Below are positions 13,801 through 28,800 of a DNA stretch of 64,000 nucleotides, one piece after another. A program made the translations under genes and the position numbers. Numbering within the stretch: the first letter of the stretch is position 1; every line of letters starts with the position of its first letter. Source of the stretch: Anagrus nilaparvatae (taxonomy: Eukaryota; Arthropoda; Insecta; Hymenoptera; Mymaridae); assembly GCA_022575985.1 (NCBI GenBank), contig JAKSXM010000156.1, positions 3,038,001-3,102,000 on the forward strand, given 5' to 3'. Below the pieces are notes generated by a model. The model did not search any database. It saw nothing but the letters and a program-made list of their open reading frames with translations, and was not told where the DNA came from.

Positions 13801-16800
13801 GTATTTCAAAACGTATTTTTACTTTGTAACTTAATTTTTAATATTGAAAAAATATAACAAGAAAGTTTATCTAATTCTTTTTACTTTTCAAAAAATAATA
13901 AAAACTTAACTTTAAGATAGAAGAAAATCCATATTTCATATTTTATGTTTTTTTTGTTTAGCAAATATGAAAAAGTAAATTTAACAAATTTAGAATTCAT
14001 TGATTTTAATATTTAATTTTTAATTTTACAAATTAAAAAAAAGAATAAACAAAAATTTTATGATCTAATATTAATGCACACAGAAAGTAAACGAAATATT
14101 TATCACCTGATTAAAACCCATTGCTGGCATAATTTCAATGGGTTCAAAAAGAGCCCTATCAGTACCTTTTTCTTGCATATATTATGAATACTTATATTTC
14201 CGTGGAAAAAAAAACTAGAACTGCAATCCCAAATAAATATATATTTTTTCTCAAAATTAAGTATAATTATCGATATTTGAAGCTTATAAATTGATTTTTA
14301 TGGTTTATTTTGTTTTAATATTGTCAATAAATAAGGATAATATTTACTTAAGGAAAAAAATTTAAGCATTTATATTAGGGTGTTCCTTATTTCCCAAACT
14401 GCCCGTAGAGAAAAATACTGGCTCGAATATGATACTTCTGGTCATAAAACCATTATCTAAAAAAAAAATTTATAAACAACTTGATGTAGTGTGCCGATTT
14501 GCAAATGAAAATCGGTAAAAACCAGGAAAAAGGTTTTAAAAACGTTTTAGAAAGCTTTCAGAAACCTTCCCAAAAACTTTTTACTATTAAAATCTTTTAA
14601 AAGCGTGTTAGTGACAAAATATCTATAAAAAACTGTAAATAATAACATAAAAGGTGATTTTTAGGTATTTTGACCATTTACAGAAGCCTTTTTTCATTGC
14701 TTCGTTATTAAAAGAAGAAATATGCATTTTTGCAAAAAATCAATGAATAAAACAGTCAAATTGCAATTTTCATGGATATTTGCTTTTTAAACTACCATAA
14801 ATTTTAAATTAGGTTCAGATATCATAAAATATATAATAATTTAGAGTTTTTTAAAGATATTTTCTCATTAACAGGCTTTTAGAACGTTTTAGTAGTAAAA
14901 AATTTTTGGGAAGGTTTCTAAAAGCTTTCTAAAACGTTTTTAAAACCTTTTTCCTGATTTTTACCAATTTTCATTTGCAAATCGGCACACTACATCAAGT
15001 TGTTTATAAAATTTTTTTTTTTTAAATAATATTTTTATGACCTGAAGTATCATATTCGAGCCAGTATTTTTCTCTACGGGTAGTTTGGGAAATAAGAAAC
15101 ACCCTAATTTATATATATCTCAAATATATATATGTGCATTTCTACGAGAAAATCCTTTTTATGAGCACCAAAAATGAAAAAAAAAATCGACGAGGCCGCG
15201 ACTACCATCATGATTTTCTGGTAGTTTGGACCCTAGAATGCAAAAAAAAAAACGCGAACACGAAATCGGCGATAGATGCCAAAAAGATTTTGACACTTTT
15301 ATGTCAAAAACCGTGTTTTTCGTATCTTAGCAACCCCAAATTTTCAAAACAATTTTTTTGGTAAATAAAATTTTAAAGATTAGAAAAAATCTGATTCCCA
15401 GGGAAAAATCACTCCACAAAAAAAAAATTTTCTTTTCACGATAAAATTTAGCCAAGTTATCGTCAAATTAAGATTTTACTCAAAATCTTAAAAAAGATTG
15501 AAGTTCTATTGAAATATGCCGATTTCTAAACTTAAAATATGCATTACTAGCTTGATTTTCATCGTAAAATAATAATTTTTTTTTTTTATATTGATTAATT
15601 TTTCCCGGAGTATTCATTTCTTCAAGAAAAAAATCATTTTTTTTCAACTTCCCAATACTCCGGGAAAAATTAATCAATTTAAAAAAAAAAAATTATTATT
15701 TTACGATGAAAATCAAACGGGTAATGCATGTTTAAAGCTCAGAAACAGACTTTTTTCAATGTCTTTTTAAGATAAATTTGAGTGAATTATAAGATGATTT
15801 AAACAGTATAAATACTGTTGTCGTTCCAAATATTAAAAAGATTTTAGTAGGAATTTATTATGAATAATAAATGTGATCTTTTTGGAACAAGATATTTCTT
15901 TAATGTTTTTACATCGACGTTTCGGAGATCTGTGTCTCCCTTTTCAAGATCTAAAAAATACAACAATGCATACAATTTATATAAACAATTTTTTACAAAA
16001 TTTTTTTATTACAGAAAAACTAAATTTTCAAATTAAATAAATATATAATAATTAACTTACGAAAATTTTAAAAAATATCTTTTTGAATTAGAAACATAAT
16101 ATTATACAATAAACATTATAAAATTTTTTTAAAAAAATTTTTTATATATTTATAGAAAACAATAATAAACTGTAATTTTAGTTATAAGAGTTTCTGTTCT
16201 CACTGCTAATGAAGTACTAAAATCTATTAAATTTAAAAAGTTTAAAGGTTCACCGATTCATACGTTAACAAAATTTTTTTATTATTAGACAAGGAGAAAA
16301 AGGTTTTTTTATATATTGAAAGAATTTGAGTAAGATAAACAAAATTGATATTTTTTTAATTACTAATATATAGGAATCAAGGGTTAAGAGTTTATAGCTC
16401 AAGTACCTAGAAATTACATAAAGTATATAAATTTAAAGATCTTATGTCACAGCTGTAATTTTATGTAGCTCTAATGAGAGAGAAATATTTTTTTCTTTGA
16501 TTTTTTTCTTTAACGTATTTTTAAACTATTTTTTATATAAAAAACGCGAAACAAAGTTTTAAAATCGTTATAAAAAAGCAAAACAGCAAAAACAACAAAA
16601 ACAAATTTTTTATTTAAAAATATTAAAATATTAAATCATTTATTCGTTTTATTGTATTATCGTCTAAATTTTTTATATTATCTAATTAGGAAAGTTTTTT
16701 ATTAATTAAATCTATAGTATTTTTGTAATAATATTTCAGGTTTTGAGTGTCTTGCATACGGTTAAGTGTTGACTTACAGTCGTGTATATGGAGCATTTCA

Positions 16801-19800
16801 GAAAACAGTCTCCGGTGTAACTTTTTTTGTTGATCAAGTATTTTTATTGATTTTAAATTAAAATTTATTTTATGTTTTTTTGACTTCCTGTGGATATGAA
16901 ATATTGAGTCTTTTTTTCGATTTTTATATGCTTTTTTGTGTTCATTAACACGTTTGTAAAGTTTTCTGCTAGTTTGGCCTATGTAGGCAAATTTACAATC
17001 TCTGCATTTAATTTTATAAACTACGTTATTTATTTCAGATTTACTTATTTTATCTTTGCCTAGAGTTATAAGTGTGTTGAACTTGTTAGGGATTTGGTTT
17101 ACGACGGAGATATTTGAATTTTTTAGGCTCATTATAATATCATCGTTTAAATATTTATAAAAAGGGATCACTAAAATATTTTTGGAAATATTATCAGTAA
17201 GATTGGCGTTCTTATTAGTATTACTTAAGTGGGCTAATCTTTTGTTTATATATTTATCAATAAATTTTGAAGGGTAGTCATTAGCAAATAAGAATGTTTT
17301 AGCTATGTTGATGTTATCTTGATGAAATTTTTTATCTGACAGTAAAATGCATTTGTCAATTATACTATAGATTATTGCAATTTTTTGTTTTATTGGGAGA
17401 TGTGAGACAAAATTAATGTATCTTGCTGAAAATGTATCTTTTCTATATCAGTTTGTTTCTACCAAAGAATTTTTATTGCGAAATATTTTAATATCTAAGA
17501 AATTTATGCTATTGTCTGAAGTATTTTCATTTTCCATTGTAAACTGAATATTTGTATTGTAATTATTAAATATAGGGGTTAATTTGTCTAAATATTTTTT
17601 GTTGCAAATCAAAAGTATGTCATCTACATATCTTTTGTAAAAAATTATTGGAGATTTGCAGTCTTTTGGAGGATTCGTAAAATAATTTGAACTATTATTT
17701 AATACTATACTACTTTTTAATTTATCTAAAGATAATTTTTCAAGATGGTCCATAACTAGTTCACAAAAAAATGGGGAAGAACAGAAACCCTTAGGAAGGC
17801 CTTTTTTTGTTTATAGAATTTATTCTTGAATTTAATGTAAGTGGAACTGAGTAAGAAGTTTATACCATTTAAAAATTCTAACTTATTAATAGGGATCTTC
17901 TTTTCGATACTTTCCCAATTTCTGTCTAAGGCTTCCAACACTAAACTATGTGGAATGCTGGGGAACATCGCCACGACATCTAATGAAACTAGCTCATATT
18001 CTTCAGGAACTACGTTATTTGATAAAAAATTTTTTATTTCTGAACTGTTTTTAACTGAGGAGGAGGGTTTTTTTATATATTTTTGTAAAAACTTAGTAAG
18101 GCATTTGTCAAAATTATATAAAGGGCTGTTTATGAATGAAACAATAATTCTAATTGGGAAACCTTCTTTGTGAATTTTTATTAAACCATAAACTAAAGCT
18201 AAAACTGTATTTTTAACATTTAATTTAATGTAACGGAAAGATTCATCACTATCGAAAACGTTCCAAAAATCCCATTTTGAAAGGAAATTTGTAACAAGAT
18301 TTATTAAAGAGACTAAGGGATCTTTTTCTATTTCTAAGTACGCATCTTTATTTGTTAATTGCTCCTCAATTTGTTTTTTATATTTTTTTCTATAGGTTAT
18401 TACTGTTGAGTTTCCTTTGTCTGCTCTTGTGACAAGTAAATTAGGGTGGTCCCTTATAAACTTTTTTGTATTTTTTAATTTTTCATCTATAATTTTGTCT
18501 ATATATTTAATATGTTTTTTATTGTGTAAATTTTTGTTAATTACGCCAATTATTTTTCTTCTGATTTTATCTGAAGAATTTTCGGGGGAGTTGTTTAAAT
18601 TATGTATAGAAGTTTGAATGCTTTTTAATAATTCAAAATAGTCATACTTTCCTATTTCGCACTTAAAGTTAAATTTTTCGCCTAAAGATAGTATATCTAC
18701 TACATCTTTGGGAATTACTACATTGGTAAGGTTAGTAAACCACTTTTCTTTAATTTTGGAGCAATTAATGTGAGAGTTACTTACTGTGTCGTTATTATGT
18801 TCAGAACGATTTAAATTGTCTTCTGACATTAAAAAATCCGGAAATGCCGACTCTAAAGTTTTATTAAATAATATTTTTAGTTTTGAAGAATGTGTTTGAA
18901 GAATGTGTCTCTCATTAGAGCTACATAAAATTACAGCTGTGACATAAGATCTTTAAATTTATATACTTTATGTAATTTCTAGGTACTTGAGCTATAAACT
19001 CTTAACCCTTGATTCCTATACATTAGTAATTAAAAAAATATCAATTTTGTTTATCTTACTCAAATTCTTTCAATATATAAAAAAACTTTTTTCTCTTTGT
19101 CTAATAATAAAAAAATTTTTGTTAACGTATGAATCGGTGAACCTTTAAACTTTTTCAATTTAATAGATTTTAGTACTTCATTAGCAGTGAGAACAGAAAC
19201 TCTTATAACCAAAATTACAGTTTATTATTGTTTTCTATAAATATATAAAAAATTTTTTAAAAAAAATTTTATAATGTTTATTGTATAATATTATGTTTCT
19301 GATTCAAAAAGATATTTTTTAAAATTTTCGTAAGTTAATTATTATATATTTATTTAATTTGAAAATTTAGTTTTCCTGTAATAAAAAAATTTTGTAAAAA
19401 ATTGTTTATATAAATTGTATGCATTGTATTTTTTAGATCTTGAAAAGGGAGACACAGATCTCCGAAACGTCGATGTAAAAACATTAAAGAAATATCTTGT
19501 TCCAAAAAGATCGCATTTATTATTCATAATAAATTCCTACTAAAAAAAATTTGAGTGAAATTTTAAATTGCCAATAACTTGACTAAATTTCATCGTAAAA
19601 AGAAAAGTTTTTTTTTCTTATAGAGTGGTTTTTTTCTGGAAATCAGATTTTTTTATCTATTTTTTTAAATTTTATTTACCTAAAAAAATATTTTGAAAAT
19701 TTGGGGTAGCTCAGATACGAAAAACACGGTTTTGACATAAAAGTGGCTTGGTATCCATCGCCGATTTCGTGTTCACGTTTTTTTTTTTTGCATTCTAGGG

Positions 19801-22800
19801 TCCAAATTATTAGAAAATCATGGTGGTAGTCACGGCCTCGTCGATTTTTTTTTTTCATTTGTGGTGCTCATAAAACGTATTTTCTCGTAGAAATGCACAT
19901 ATACAAGTATACTATAGTAATTATGACATTTAAAAGTTATAAAAAATCATTAATTATTAAAAATAATAATATTATAAATTGTCGGTCAATCTCAAATTTT
20001 AGGGTCTCAATTATTTTAAACAACTTTTTCTAATACTTCGTTAAAAAAAAATTTTAAGATTCGTATTTTAAGTGTTTAACATTGATCCTAGTTTAAATTC
20101 TTCATTCCTTATATGCTTCTTAAAGTGTCTCGCTTCGAGAGAAAAAAATTTCGAACCTGTTGTAACACCCCTAAAAGTTGAAGAAAAACTTTTAAAAATT
20201 CGAAATTTTTTTATATTTTGAAAAAAAAGTTAACCATGAGTTGAATTAACTACGATGCAATATTAAAGCACTATAAATTTTTTTAAGCATAGTCCAAGTA
20301 GTCCTGGTGCTCATCAAGTCATAGCAAAAATTAAATAATATAAGTAAAATATTATTGAAAAATCTTATTTACTAGAAAGTTTTTTTCAAAAAGTTAATAA
20401 CAATATGTACTTAAAGTTTTGAATAATAAAATATAATGAATAGAAAGAGTACTTCAATGAATAATGAAAGTTTTAAAATTAATTTTAATAGAAAAAAAAA
20501 TTATTTTGCTAACTCATTGTTAATTATTGTTTCAATTCTTTTCTAAAGTTATTTATGAATGTTTTTTTAACATGTATTTATTGAAATAGAAAATAAATTT
20601 TGTTAATTTTTTTTAAATTATATACAAAGAAAATTTTATTTTAAATATCATTTAAAAAAGAAAATAGTAATTGTGTATAGGTTATCCTGATGTAACAATT
20701 TAATGGTTCCCTAAACTTATAGTAAACCTATTAACATGGAACATGTTTATAGAGGTGGAGAGGGTACCCTAGAAATCTGAAAATCAAGAAGGGGGTCAAA
20801 AGTGTCTGAGTTAAGAGGTATAACAGTAGAAGAAATGATTACATTAAAATGAGATAATTAACAGCTTTCCACCAACACATAAAAATTAACTAAATTTTTG
20901 TGAAATTTGCTTGATTACTACTTAAGCCAAAAAGTATATGCATTCAAACTTTTTGAACGAAGGCCTATTGGGGTTGGTTTATCCCTTCTTAGGGGTGAAA
21001 AAAATTTTTTTGCCCTCCCGGGCGTAAAACTCGTGCGTAAAGAATTTTCTGAACTCGTTCTACGCCTAGGGGGGCAAAAAATAGTGTAAGCACCATGGGC
21101 GAAATACTTTAGACACGAGCGTGAACACAAATCACTCGTGCCCGGCTTCGCCGAGCACTCGTGCTAGTGCTCACGCTAGTGCCGAAACTTTTACACCCTT
21201 GATACTTAATATACTATTTAATAACGATTGGAATCGATTTGCAATCTATAACGAAAAGGTTAATATTAATTTTTTAATAAAATGCAACCCTTTGAAGTTA
21301 CAGCCCTTAAAACTTTGATTTTTTCGAATAAAATACTCAGAGTAATCAAGGTTTTAAGGAACTTATAAGAGGTGCATTTTATTAAAAAATTCATATTCAT
21401 CTTTTCGTTTTAGAATGCCAAATTAATTAATTCCAATCACTTTTTAAACAATTTTTTTTGCCCCCTTAAAATAAGGGCAATCCAACCCCACTGAGACTTT
21501 CAGGCTTCGTCTAAAAAGTTTAAATGCATAAAATTTTTGGCTAAGGTAGTAATGAAGCGAATTTTACAAAAATTTAGATCAGTTTTAGTTGTTGGTCGAA
21601 AACTGAAAAGGTTTTGTAATTATTTCCCCTACTACTAGCTGCTGCTGAGAAATGCATTTTTAGCATTGAGTCACCTAAAATTTTTAAAATCTGATTTTAG
21701 CATTTTAAAACTTTATTAACTAATTTGTTTGGATGACGTATTATTTGAACACAAAATATTTAGCGGTTAAAATTAATCCCGAAAATTTATTGGTGCTAAA
21801 AAATTATATGTAATAAATTCTTGGATGAAAAAAACATTTTCTAATTTAATTTGAATGCAATGCTCTTGTGTTGAAGATTGATGGAGGTGATATGATTGGT
21901 GTCAAATCAATAAAAAAAATATTCATATATATGAATTTTATTTGTGATCAATGTTTCTTGTGTCAAATCTTAATTATATATTTTTGTATTTGGTGTAAAA
22001 AATAAAAGAAATCTAAAAAATTATTTCATATGGAATAATTAGTATATTTAAGAAATGTCGATTGGGCGTTAACCGGTTAAATTTATTTAGCAGCTTTTTA
22101 TGGCCATAGACAATTTATACTTTTTAATAATATAATAAAATGTTTAAAATAGCTTTGAGTTGTTCAAGATAGTAAATTTACTCTTTTTTTTATTTATTTT
22201 TGAAAAAATATTAATTAGTAAAATATTTACCAGGACAAGAATCTTTACAGTGTATTTAAATTTAACACTTATTAGTTTTTAATTTGGAACAAAATAAGAT
22301 GGATGAAAGAGAAATCATACTGTAATATGAATTGTAAAAAAATCATCAAAGTTAAAAATAACGCAGGGGATAAGAACTTAATTTTTTTTCATTAAGGGAG
22401 CTGACTACGAATGTGAGGATAATAGATTTAAGCAGCCGACTCTTTCTCTTTCTATCATATTAATACAGTAGCGAGAACCCTGCACACGCAAGACTATACG
22501 ATAGAATTGTTAAATAAATAAGATTTTTGTGATAAAATCACCCTAGTTGAAAATAAACTTACAAGGGGATTTCAATACATTCGGAGCACCAAATTACACC
22601 AAATGGTTATGGATGAGTTGAAAAAACGTGCCAGCTACCCTCCGTTTATTCCTATGAGCCTTCTGGGCCTAGAAACGCAGGTTTAAATGTTATAAAATAA
22701 AGGGTTAATGTTACAAAGGGTTTTTAACCTAGCAAGTTAACTAAAATACTTCTGGTTGGTCTCATTTTTTGGTGTAAGTGTCACCTTTCAAACGCCGTGA

Positions 22801-25800
22801 ACCGCAATTTTTATGGCAAATTTTCTCATCAATGTCGCCAATTAAGCAAATGGCCATTTTCGGCTAAAAATAACCAATTTTTAAATTGATCCAAAATTCG
22901 TAACTTCTGACAAAAAAGGGTTTTATATGTCTCAAAAAATTTCAAAATTTTCTTTCTATAAGCTTCAAGTTTCCAAAAAGTCTTTACTCGATTCATTTCC
23001 TTGAGTCGTTTTTAAGAAATGGCTCTTCAAAGTTATCATTAAAAATGAGCTTTTTTAAAAAATAATACAATTGAGATTTCGACTTCAAATTATCATATAT
23101 ATCTAAGTAACAAATAATTGAAAAAGGTAGAGTAAACAATTTTTGGAAATTTGAAGCCCATTATCGTCAAAAATTACAAATGGCAGCAATTTAAAAATTG
23201 GTCATTTTTAACCAAAAATTACCATACTTCTCAATTCCATAACATGAAGCCCTGCGTTTTTAGGCCCAGAAGGCCCATTGAAATGAACGGAGGGTAGTTG
23301 GCATGTTTTTTTAACACAATAAACTCATCCATAACAATTTGGTGTAATTTAGTGTTCCAAATGTATGAACTCCTCTTGTTAATTTATATGTTTTAATTTT
23401 TTAATCAAAAACTGTACTCAAAAAATACTAAAATTTTCTATTATAAAATGGTGTCCCATAAGAATCACGTGTATAAAACTCTCAAAAAAGCAAAATTATT
23501 TTTAATTACTTAACAACAAAGGAGTCACTCTAGGATCTTCAAATTTTAAATGTGTATTTTTTAATATACTTTTTTTATGTACCAATGTTTCTTAAAATCT
23601 GTACTTAAACAAAAAAGGTAGTCAACATCCTCAAACATATTCAGTTATAAGAATTCTTGTTTACATTGATTTTTAAAATACTTTATATAGAATATAAAAT
23701 ATATATATACTTTACTTACTTTGGTAAATAGACTATAAAAAGAACAAAGCACTAAAAATTCTCTAATAAAAAAATTTATTGCTTTTAAAAAAGTAAATAA
23801 TAAGTATATAAAATTCTGAAACAAAAAATTTAATAATATATAATTTTCAATTTTTCTAGGGAAATTTGGCAGGAACATACACAAACTGATGGATTAGATT
23901 ATCATACAGCAACTTTAACTATAGAAAAGGCTGTATTATTTGACGCTGGTCGTTATACTTGTCAAGCTATAGATACAGATGTTCAACAGTGCCAAAGTAT
24001 TTTTGTTGAAATAAAAAAGAATCCTACTATTAAAATAATACCCATGAGTATTACCGTTGAAAAGGTATTTTATGAATATCTATGCCAAGAAAATAATAAT
24101 CCTCAATTTTTTATTTTATATGACTGATTTTCATTTTTTTTCTTTTTTCCAAAGTAAATAAAAAAAATAGTAAAATCTTGTTTTAGTTTTAAAATAAGTT
24201 TTTTTTTTTAAGGATAAACTTGTTATTTTTAAATTTAACTTTTACATCTAACTTAAATTGAATCCCAAGAAAAACACATTAAAATATGAATTTTATAATT
24301 ATGCGATTATATTTAAAATTGGTCAATCTCTAATGTCAGTTATTTTGAAACTTATTCTAATGAATTTTTTGTAAAAATTAATTCCCAAAAATTGCTAAAT
24401 CCGAAAATGCTCGATGAAATTCTCATTTTATACACTTTTTATCAAAAAACTACGATTTTGCAGCCAAAGTTGCCTTTACTAACGTTTTTTAAAAACCATA
24501 TAACATGCGATTGATCAGATCTTTGTTTTAATTAGCAGCAACTTTTCAGACAAAAAAATTTTAAAAGTTCCCCGGTTATCCATTGTATATCTTTTTCTTT
24601 TTTATTTATATATTTACGCCCTTTACCGTCCCTTTACTGGAGGATCAACTTTCAACTTTCTTGGATTTTTATTTTTTTTTATTTTTGGTTCTTGAATAAC
24701 GACCTTTCGGACTACAAAAATATGCACTTTACCTTACTTAAAATTAATAGACCAATAAGAAAAAAATTTATAACCCGTTTGTGTAACTACACAACCAACG
24801 AGCATGGACATGTTTACTCATAACAGTAATAAATCCAAAAACCAATATTACAATAAATCCTGAAATATAAGTTATCCTAAGTCCATAAACTTAAAGTATT
24901 TTGAGTTCTTGTTCTTATCAGGGCCCGATCAGGCTCACTTCAAATTATTTTAAGTCCCTAAATCGAAAATATTCTAAGTCCATTTCACCCCTCTCTTGAA
25001 AACGTCAATATTTCAACCCCCCCTGCCGAGCCAAACTTTTTCAAATACCCCATGGATGCATCCAATGAACATGTTCCATGTTAAAAAACTACACCTTTTC
25101 CCGTGACTTGCAGACAATCAAATTCTGTTTATATTGCCTCTAATTTTGGACAGTAGGGGATAGCCGAGTTCAAAAAGAATCTCCCAATTAGATGATGTTT
25201 TTCGATATCCTTTATATTATTAAGATGCTAACAAGGGGAATGTACGAGTTGTATCCGCCAAATCTTGTTCCCATTAGGTAAAACTTTTTTTCTGTTAAAA
25301 GGTTTTTATGTTAATTATGACAGGCATTTGTAGAATCAGCCTTAGTATTAATACCCTTTTCGCATTACTTAGTAAACCAAATACCAATTTTGGCCAAAAA
25401 TAGTCATTTGGTTTATTAGATATCACAAGGAAAGAATTATTGATAAAAAATTTTGTTTACGGCATTCAAAAGTAGACACGCAAAAAAATGAGACCAGTCA
25501 GAAGTTTTTTGATTGAAAGGTGACAGAAAAATAACTAAAAGCCCCATTTATTAATTTTCAGGCTGGCTGTTCGTTCTAGGCCTAGAAGGCTTGCGAAATT
25601 GAACTATAGGTATATAGAGTATTTTTTTAACGTAAAAAGCGTTCTGCAAAGTGAGCTCAAGATCTGGCAGATCCAACTCGTACGCTCCCCTTGTTAGTAT
25701 TGAGAGTTCTTCCTCTATTTGAAAATATTATAAAATTCTCAAAAAAAAGTATCCAAGTTTTATTTATTAATTATTCGTTAATTTATAAGATATTGACTTT

Positions 25801-28800
25801 AAACATGTTCTCTTAATTCACTTAAAATATCTTATAACAACGAAAACTAGCTATTACTATGTATTTACTGTGTGAAATGATCATCATAGAGATCGTACAA
25901 TATAATAAGTTTTATATGAAATTAAAATATAATTGAATAGGGCGATGAGTAGAACTTGAAACTTTTCATGTAACTAGATTACAAGAGTGCTTTCGTATGT
26001 ATACTGAAAACTCTCGGTCCTTCATTATGGACTCAGTAACCAAACACTTCAACTTCATAAATTTCGTTATGCACTTCTATTATATTCTCATATATATTTA
26101 TTCATATATACGTTTATTTTATGTTGGTAAAGAAAGAGTTCAACAACTTTGCAAATTTCATTTGTAAACTTTATGCAAGAAAAAAATTTTTTTTTCTACT
26201 TTTCTAATAAAATATTCTATGTACAGCGTGTATGAAAGAAGAATAGAAAGTAAAGAAATTTAGCATTTTGCATTATAATTTTTAATAAAATTAAATTTTA
26301 CAGGGAAGTAATGTAAGACTTGTTTGTACAACGCATAATATGCAAAGTGTTGATATTGGATTTGGATGGATGAAAAATCGTGCATTATTAAAATTATTGC
26401 CAGGTAAAGAAATTTGGGAAGATCTTTATCCAACTGGAAGTATGTTAAAGATTACGAATGCTCAAAGTTCAGCTATTTATTCATGTAGCGTAGCAAATAG
26501 TGTTGCATCAGTTTGGTTAGAAGTTGTTAACAAAACTATAATTCCATTATGTAAACAAGAAAGATCTTGGAATTTACAATGGATGGAAACTGCACCTAGT
26601 TCAAAAGCTTTACTCGAATGTCCAATGGGTTTCATTGGTAAATCTGTTAAAAGAGAATGTAACTTAAGAAGCAGCGGTATAGTAGAATGGAGTACACCAA
26701 ATTTTTTTGAATGTCTTTATGAAGCCATTAACATTGTATTTAATAATGTAAGTAAATTATAAATCATTTTAAATATTCTTATTCGTCTAATAAGTTCATA
26801 ATAAAAGTTAAAATTTTATAAAAGTAACAATTAAGGTACTTGTTAAATTACTTTAAAATTGTAAATTAAAATATTTACAAAAACTTTATAGAACCCTTGC
26901 AAACTTTATATTTACTCTCTCAAAGTTTGAAAACGTCTATTTAAACAGAATATATTTTGTAATTGCTGTGTAATTATTTTGTAATTATTTGAAGTATTTT
27001 CAAAATTATTTAGTAACACATTGGTGAAATTTTGATTTTATTGCATATAAGCAGATTTTGATACCACAAGAAGCTAATAAGCAGATTTTTAAATAAAGTA
27101 TGCATGTACATGTATGTGTAACAGGTGATATTTCACAACCATTATGGTAAACGTAATATTTTTTTTTTTTATAAAAAAATCTCAAACTATTTTTTCTTTT
27201 AAATTTTGATTTAATACCTGGGTCATTTTTTTCTATGAAGTACTTATTTCTACAGACATAATTTTTAATCGATATGTCGAATTTGTTAATTAATTTTTTG
27301 AAAATTTTTGTCAAAAAATTTTTGCTTTAAAAAATAAAATATACACCATTATTTCTTTTCTTTTTGGACGTAGTAACTAATTTTTTTCTGTGGAAGTACT
27401 TATTTTGAAAATATCAATTATACTAAATTTTTGATAGAAATTAATTTTTGAAAAATTTTTTTTAAAATAGTTTTTAGAAATTCATTATCATTTATTTCAC
27501 AGTTTCACTGATTTCAATTTAACAATAGTGAAAATTTTTATTTCGTTATTTTTTCCTTCTAAAACTAATCTTATTTTTTATTATGGTTATTCTTTTTTTT
27601 ATTTTTGGATGTAATACCTAATTTTTTCTATTGAAGCTTAAAATGACAATATTAAATAAAAGATCATTTTTAGTTTTTTTTAAATATTATTATACTTTTT
27701 TTACTAACGGTTAATAATTACTATATTTGAATTTTGAGAGGCCGTCCACATTGCCCTTTGTAAAGAAAAAAAACATTCATAACCTCATCTAGAAATATTT
27801 ATTATTACCAAAGGCGATTAAAGGATCTCGGTGCTACTCGCCTCGTACCTTTAAACCTCCGCATTTAGTAAAATAAACATTTCTACTACCCGGTTAAGAA
27901 TGTACTATTATTGCATGAAATAGATCATTAAGAATGTTTTATTATTGTTTGAAGAAATATGTGCCAATAATTTGAAAGCGTTTTTTTTTTTCATTTTGGA
28001 TTTATAAGTATTAATTACTAAAAATAAAATTTTGTAAAATTTGCTATATACTCATGTTGAAAGTTTGAATTAATTCAGTACTTTTAGAAAATGATGAAAT
28101 ATTTAACTAATTTTCTTAATCAATGCATATTATTAACTTTTTAATATAATTATTAAAAATAATTAAATTTTCTCTATCAAAGATAATTTTAAATTATATT
28201 AACCTTTTGAGATTCATTTTAACATGAAAAACTTTTTCATCGTAAAAGCACATTAAACCCTAAAAAACTATTTATTAATTTTAAAAAACCCAATTTCGAC
28301 AAGTTAAAAAACTACATAATTAGAATGGAATTTCGTATACAAAAAAAATATGAGATATTTTTAATTTCAATTTTGATACCAAGGCTTAATTTATATTACA
28401 ATAACCCACCAAGTTCGTATCAATCATAGTTTTAATCAATTCAGTCAGCCATTTTTAACCTCATGTATTTATTATTTTATTTGAATATATATATGCTCCT
28501 TTAGAGTTAATTTTTACTCCCCAACGTAAAATTTTACCATAAAAAATATTTTCAGTCACGAAAGACATTTTTGATATAATCTTTTCTATTTTTCTATTCT
28601 ATCTTTTTTGCAAATACTATTTTTTTGAAAATATATTCACTTTGATTTATATTATTTTTTTGGCTAAATAATTAATCACAAAATTTAACAGCGTGAAAAT
28701 AAATTAGCAAGTTTATTATGTTAAAAAATCTGTTTTTTTTTTTAAATAATAATGTTATATAATTAAGATAAGCGTGCAGTGTATAATAAGATAATCTTGT

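Larger units (their letters stand above)
15130..19905. mobile_element. Foldback element interrupted by a Penelope insertion
   Basis: The left arm 15130-15480 (from tgcatttctacgagaaaa) recurs in reverse complement at 19548-19900 (ttttctcgtagaaatgca). The arms share a GC-richer patch with cgacgaggccg and 'caaaaccgtgtttttcg'. The Penelope element 15844-19543 sits between them, so the foldback is older. An open frame at 15134-15364 and its mirror at 19676-19858 are arm sequence, not genes. Confidence 0.8.
13507..23859 (+). other. Receptor intron 3, 10.4 kb
   Basis: It contains the foldbacks and the Penelope element listed separately. 13560-14370, 19910-20690, 21590-22550 and 23390-23850 are AT-rich with nothing recognised. 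Confidence 0.7.
24065..26303 (+). other. Receptor intron 4, 2.2 kb
   Basis: It holds a MITE at 24761-25090 and a foldback at 25228-25697. 24065-24760 and 25700-26300 are unremarkable AT-rich DNA. Confidence 0.7.

Noticed and set aside
17841..18617. Open frames on + of 110 and 66 codons
   Set aside because: Shadows of the Penelope RT on the opposite strand.
20907..21318. Several overlapping open frames
   Set aside because: Produced by a GC-rich insert in a foldback arm; no conserved motif.
27006..27314. 102-codon open frame on -
   Set aside because: Lies in a diverged copy of the satellite-like block and is Lys/Phe-rich by base composition.
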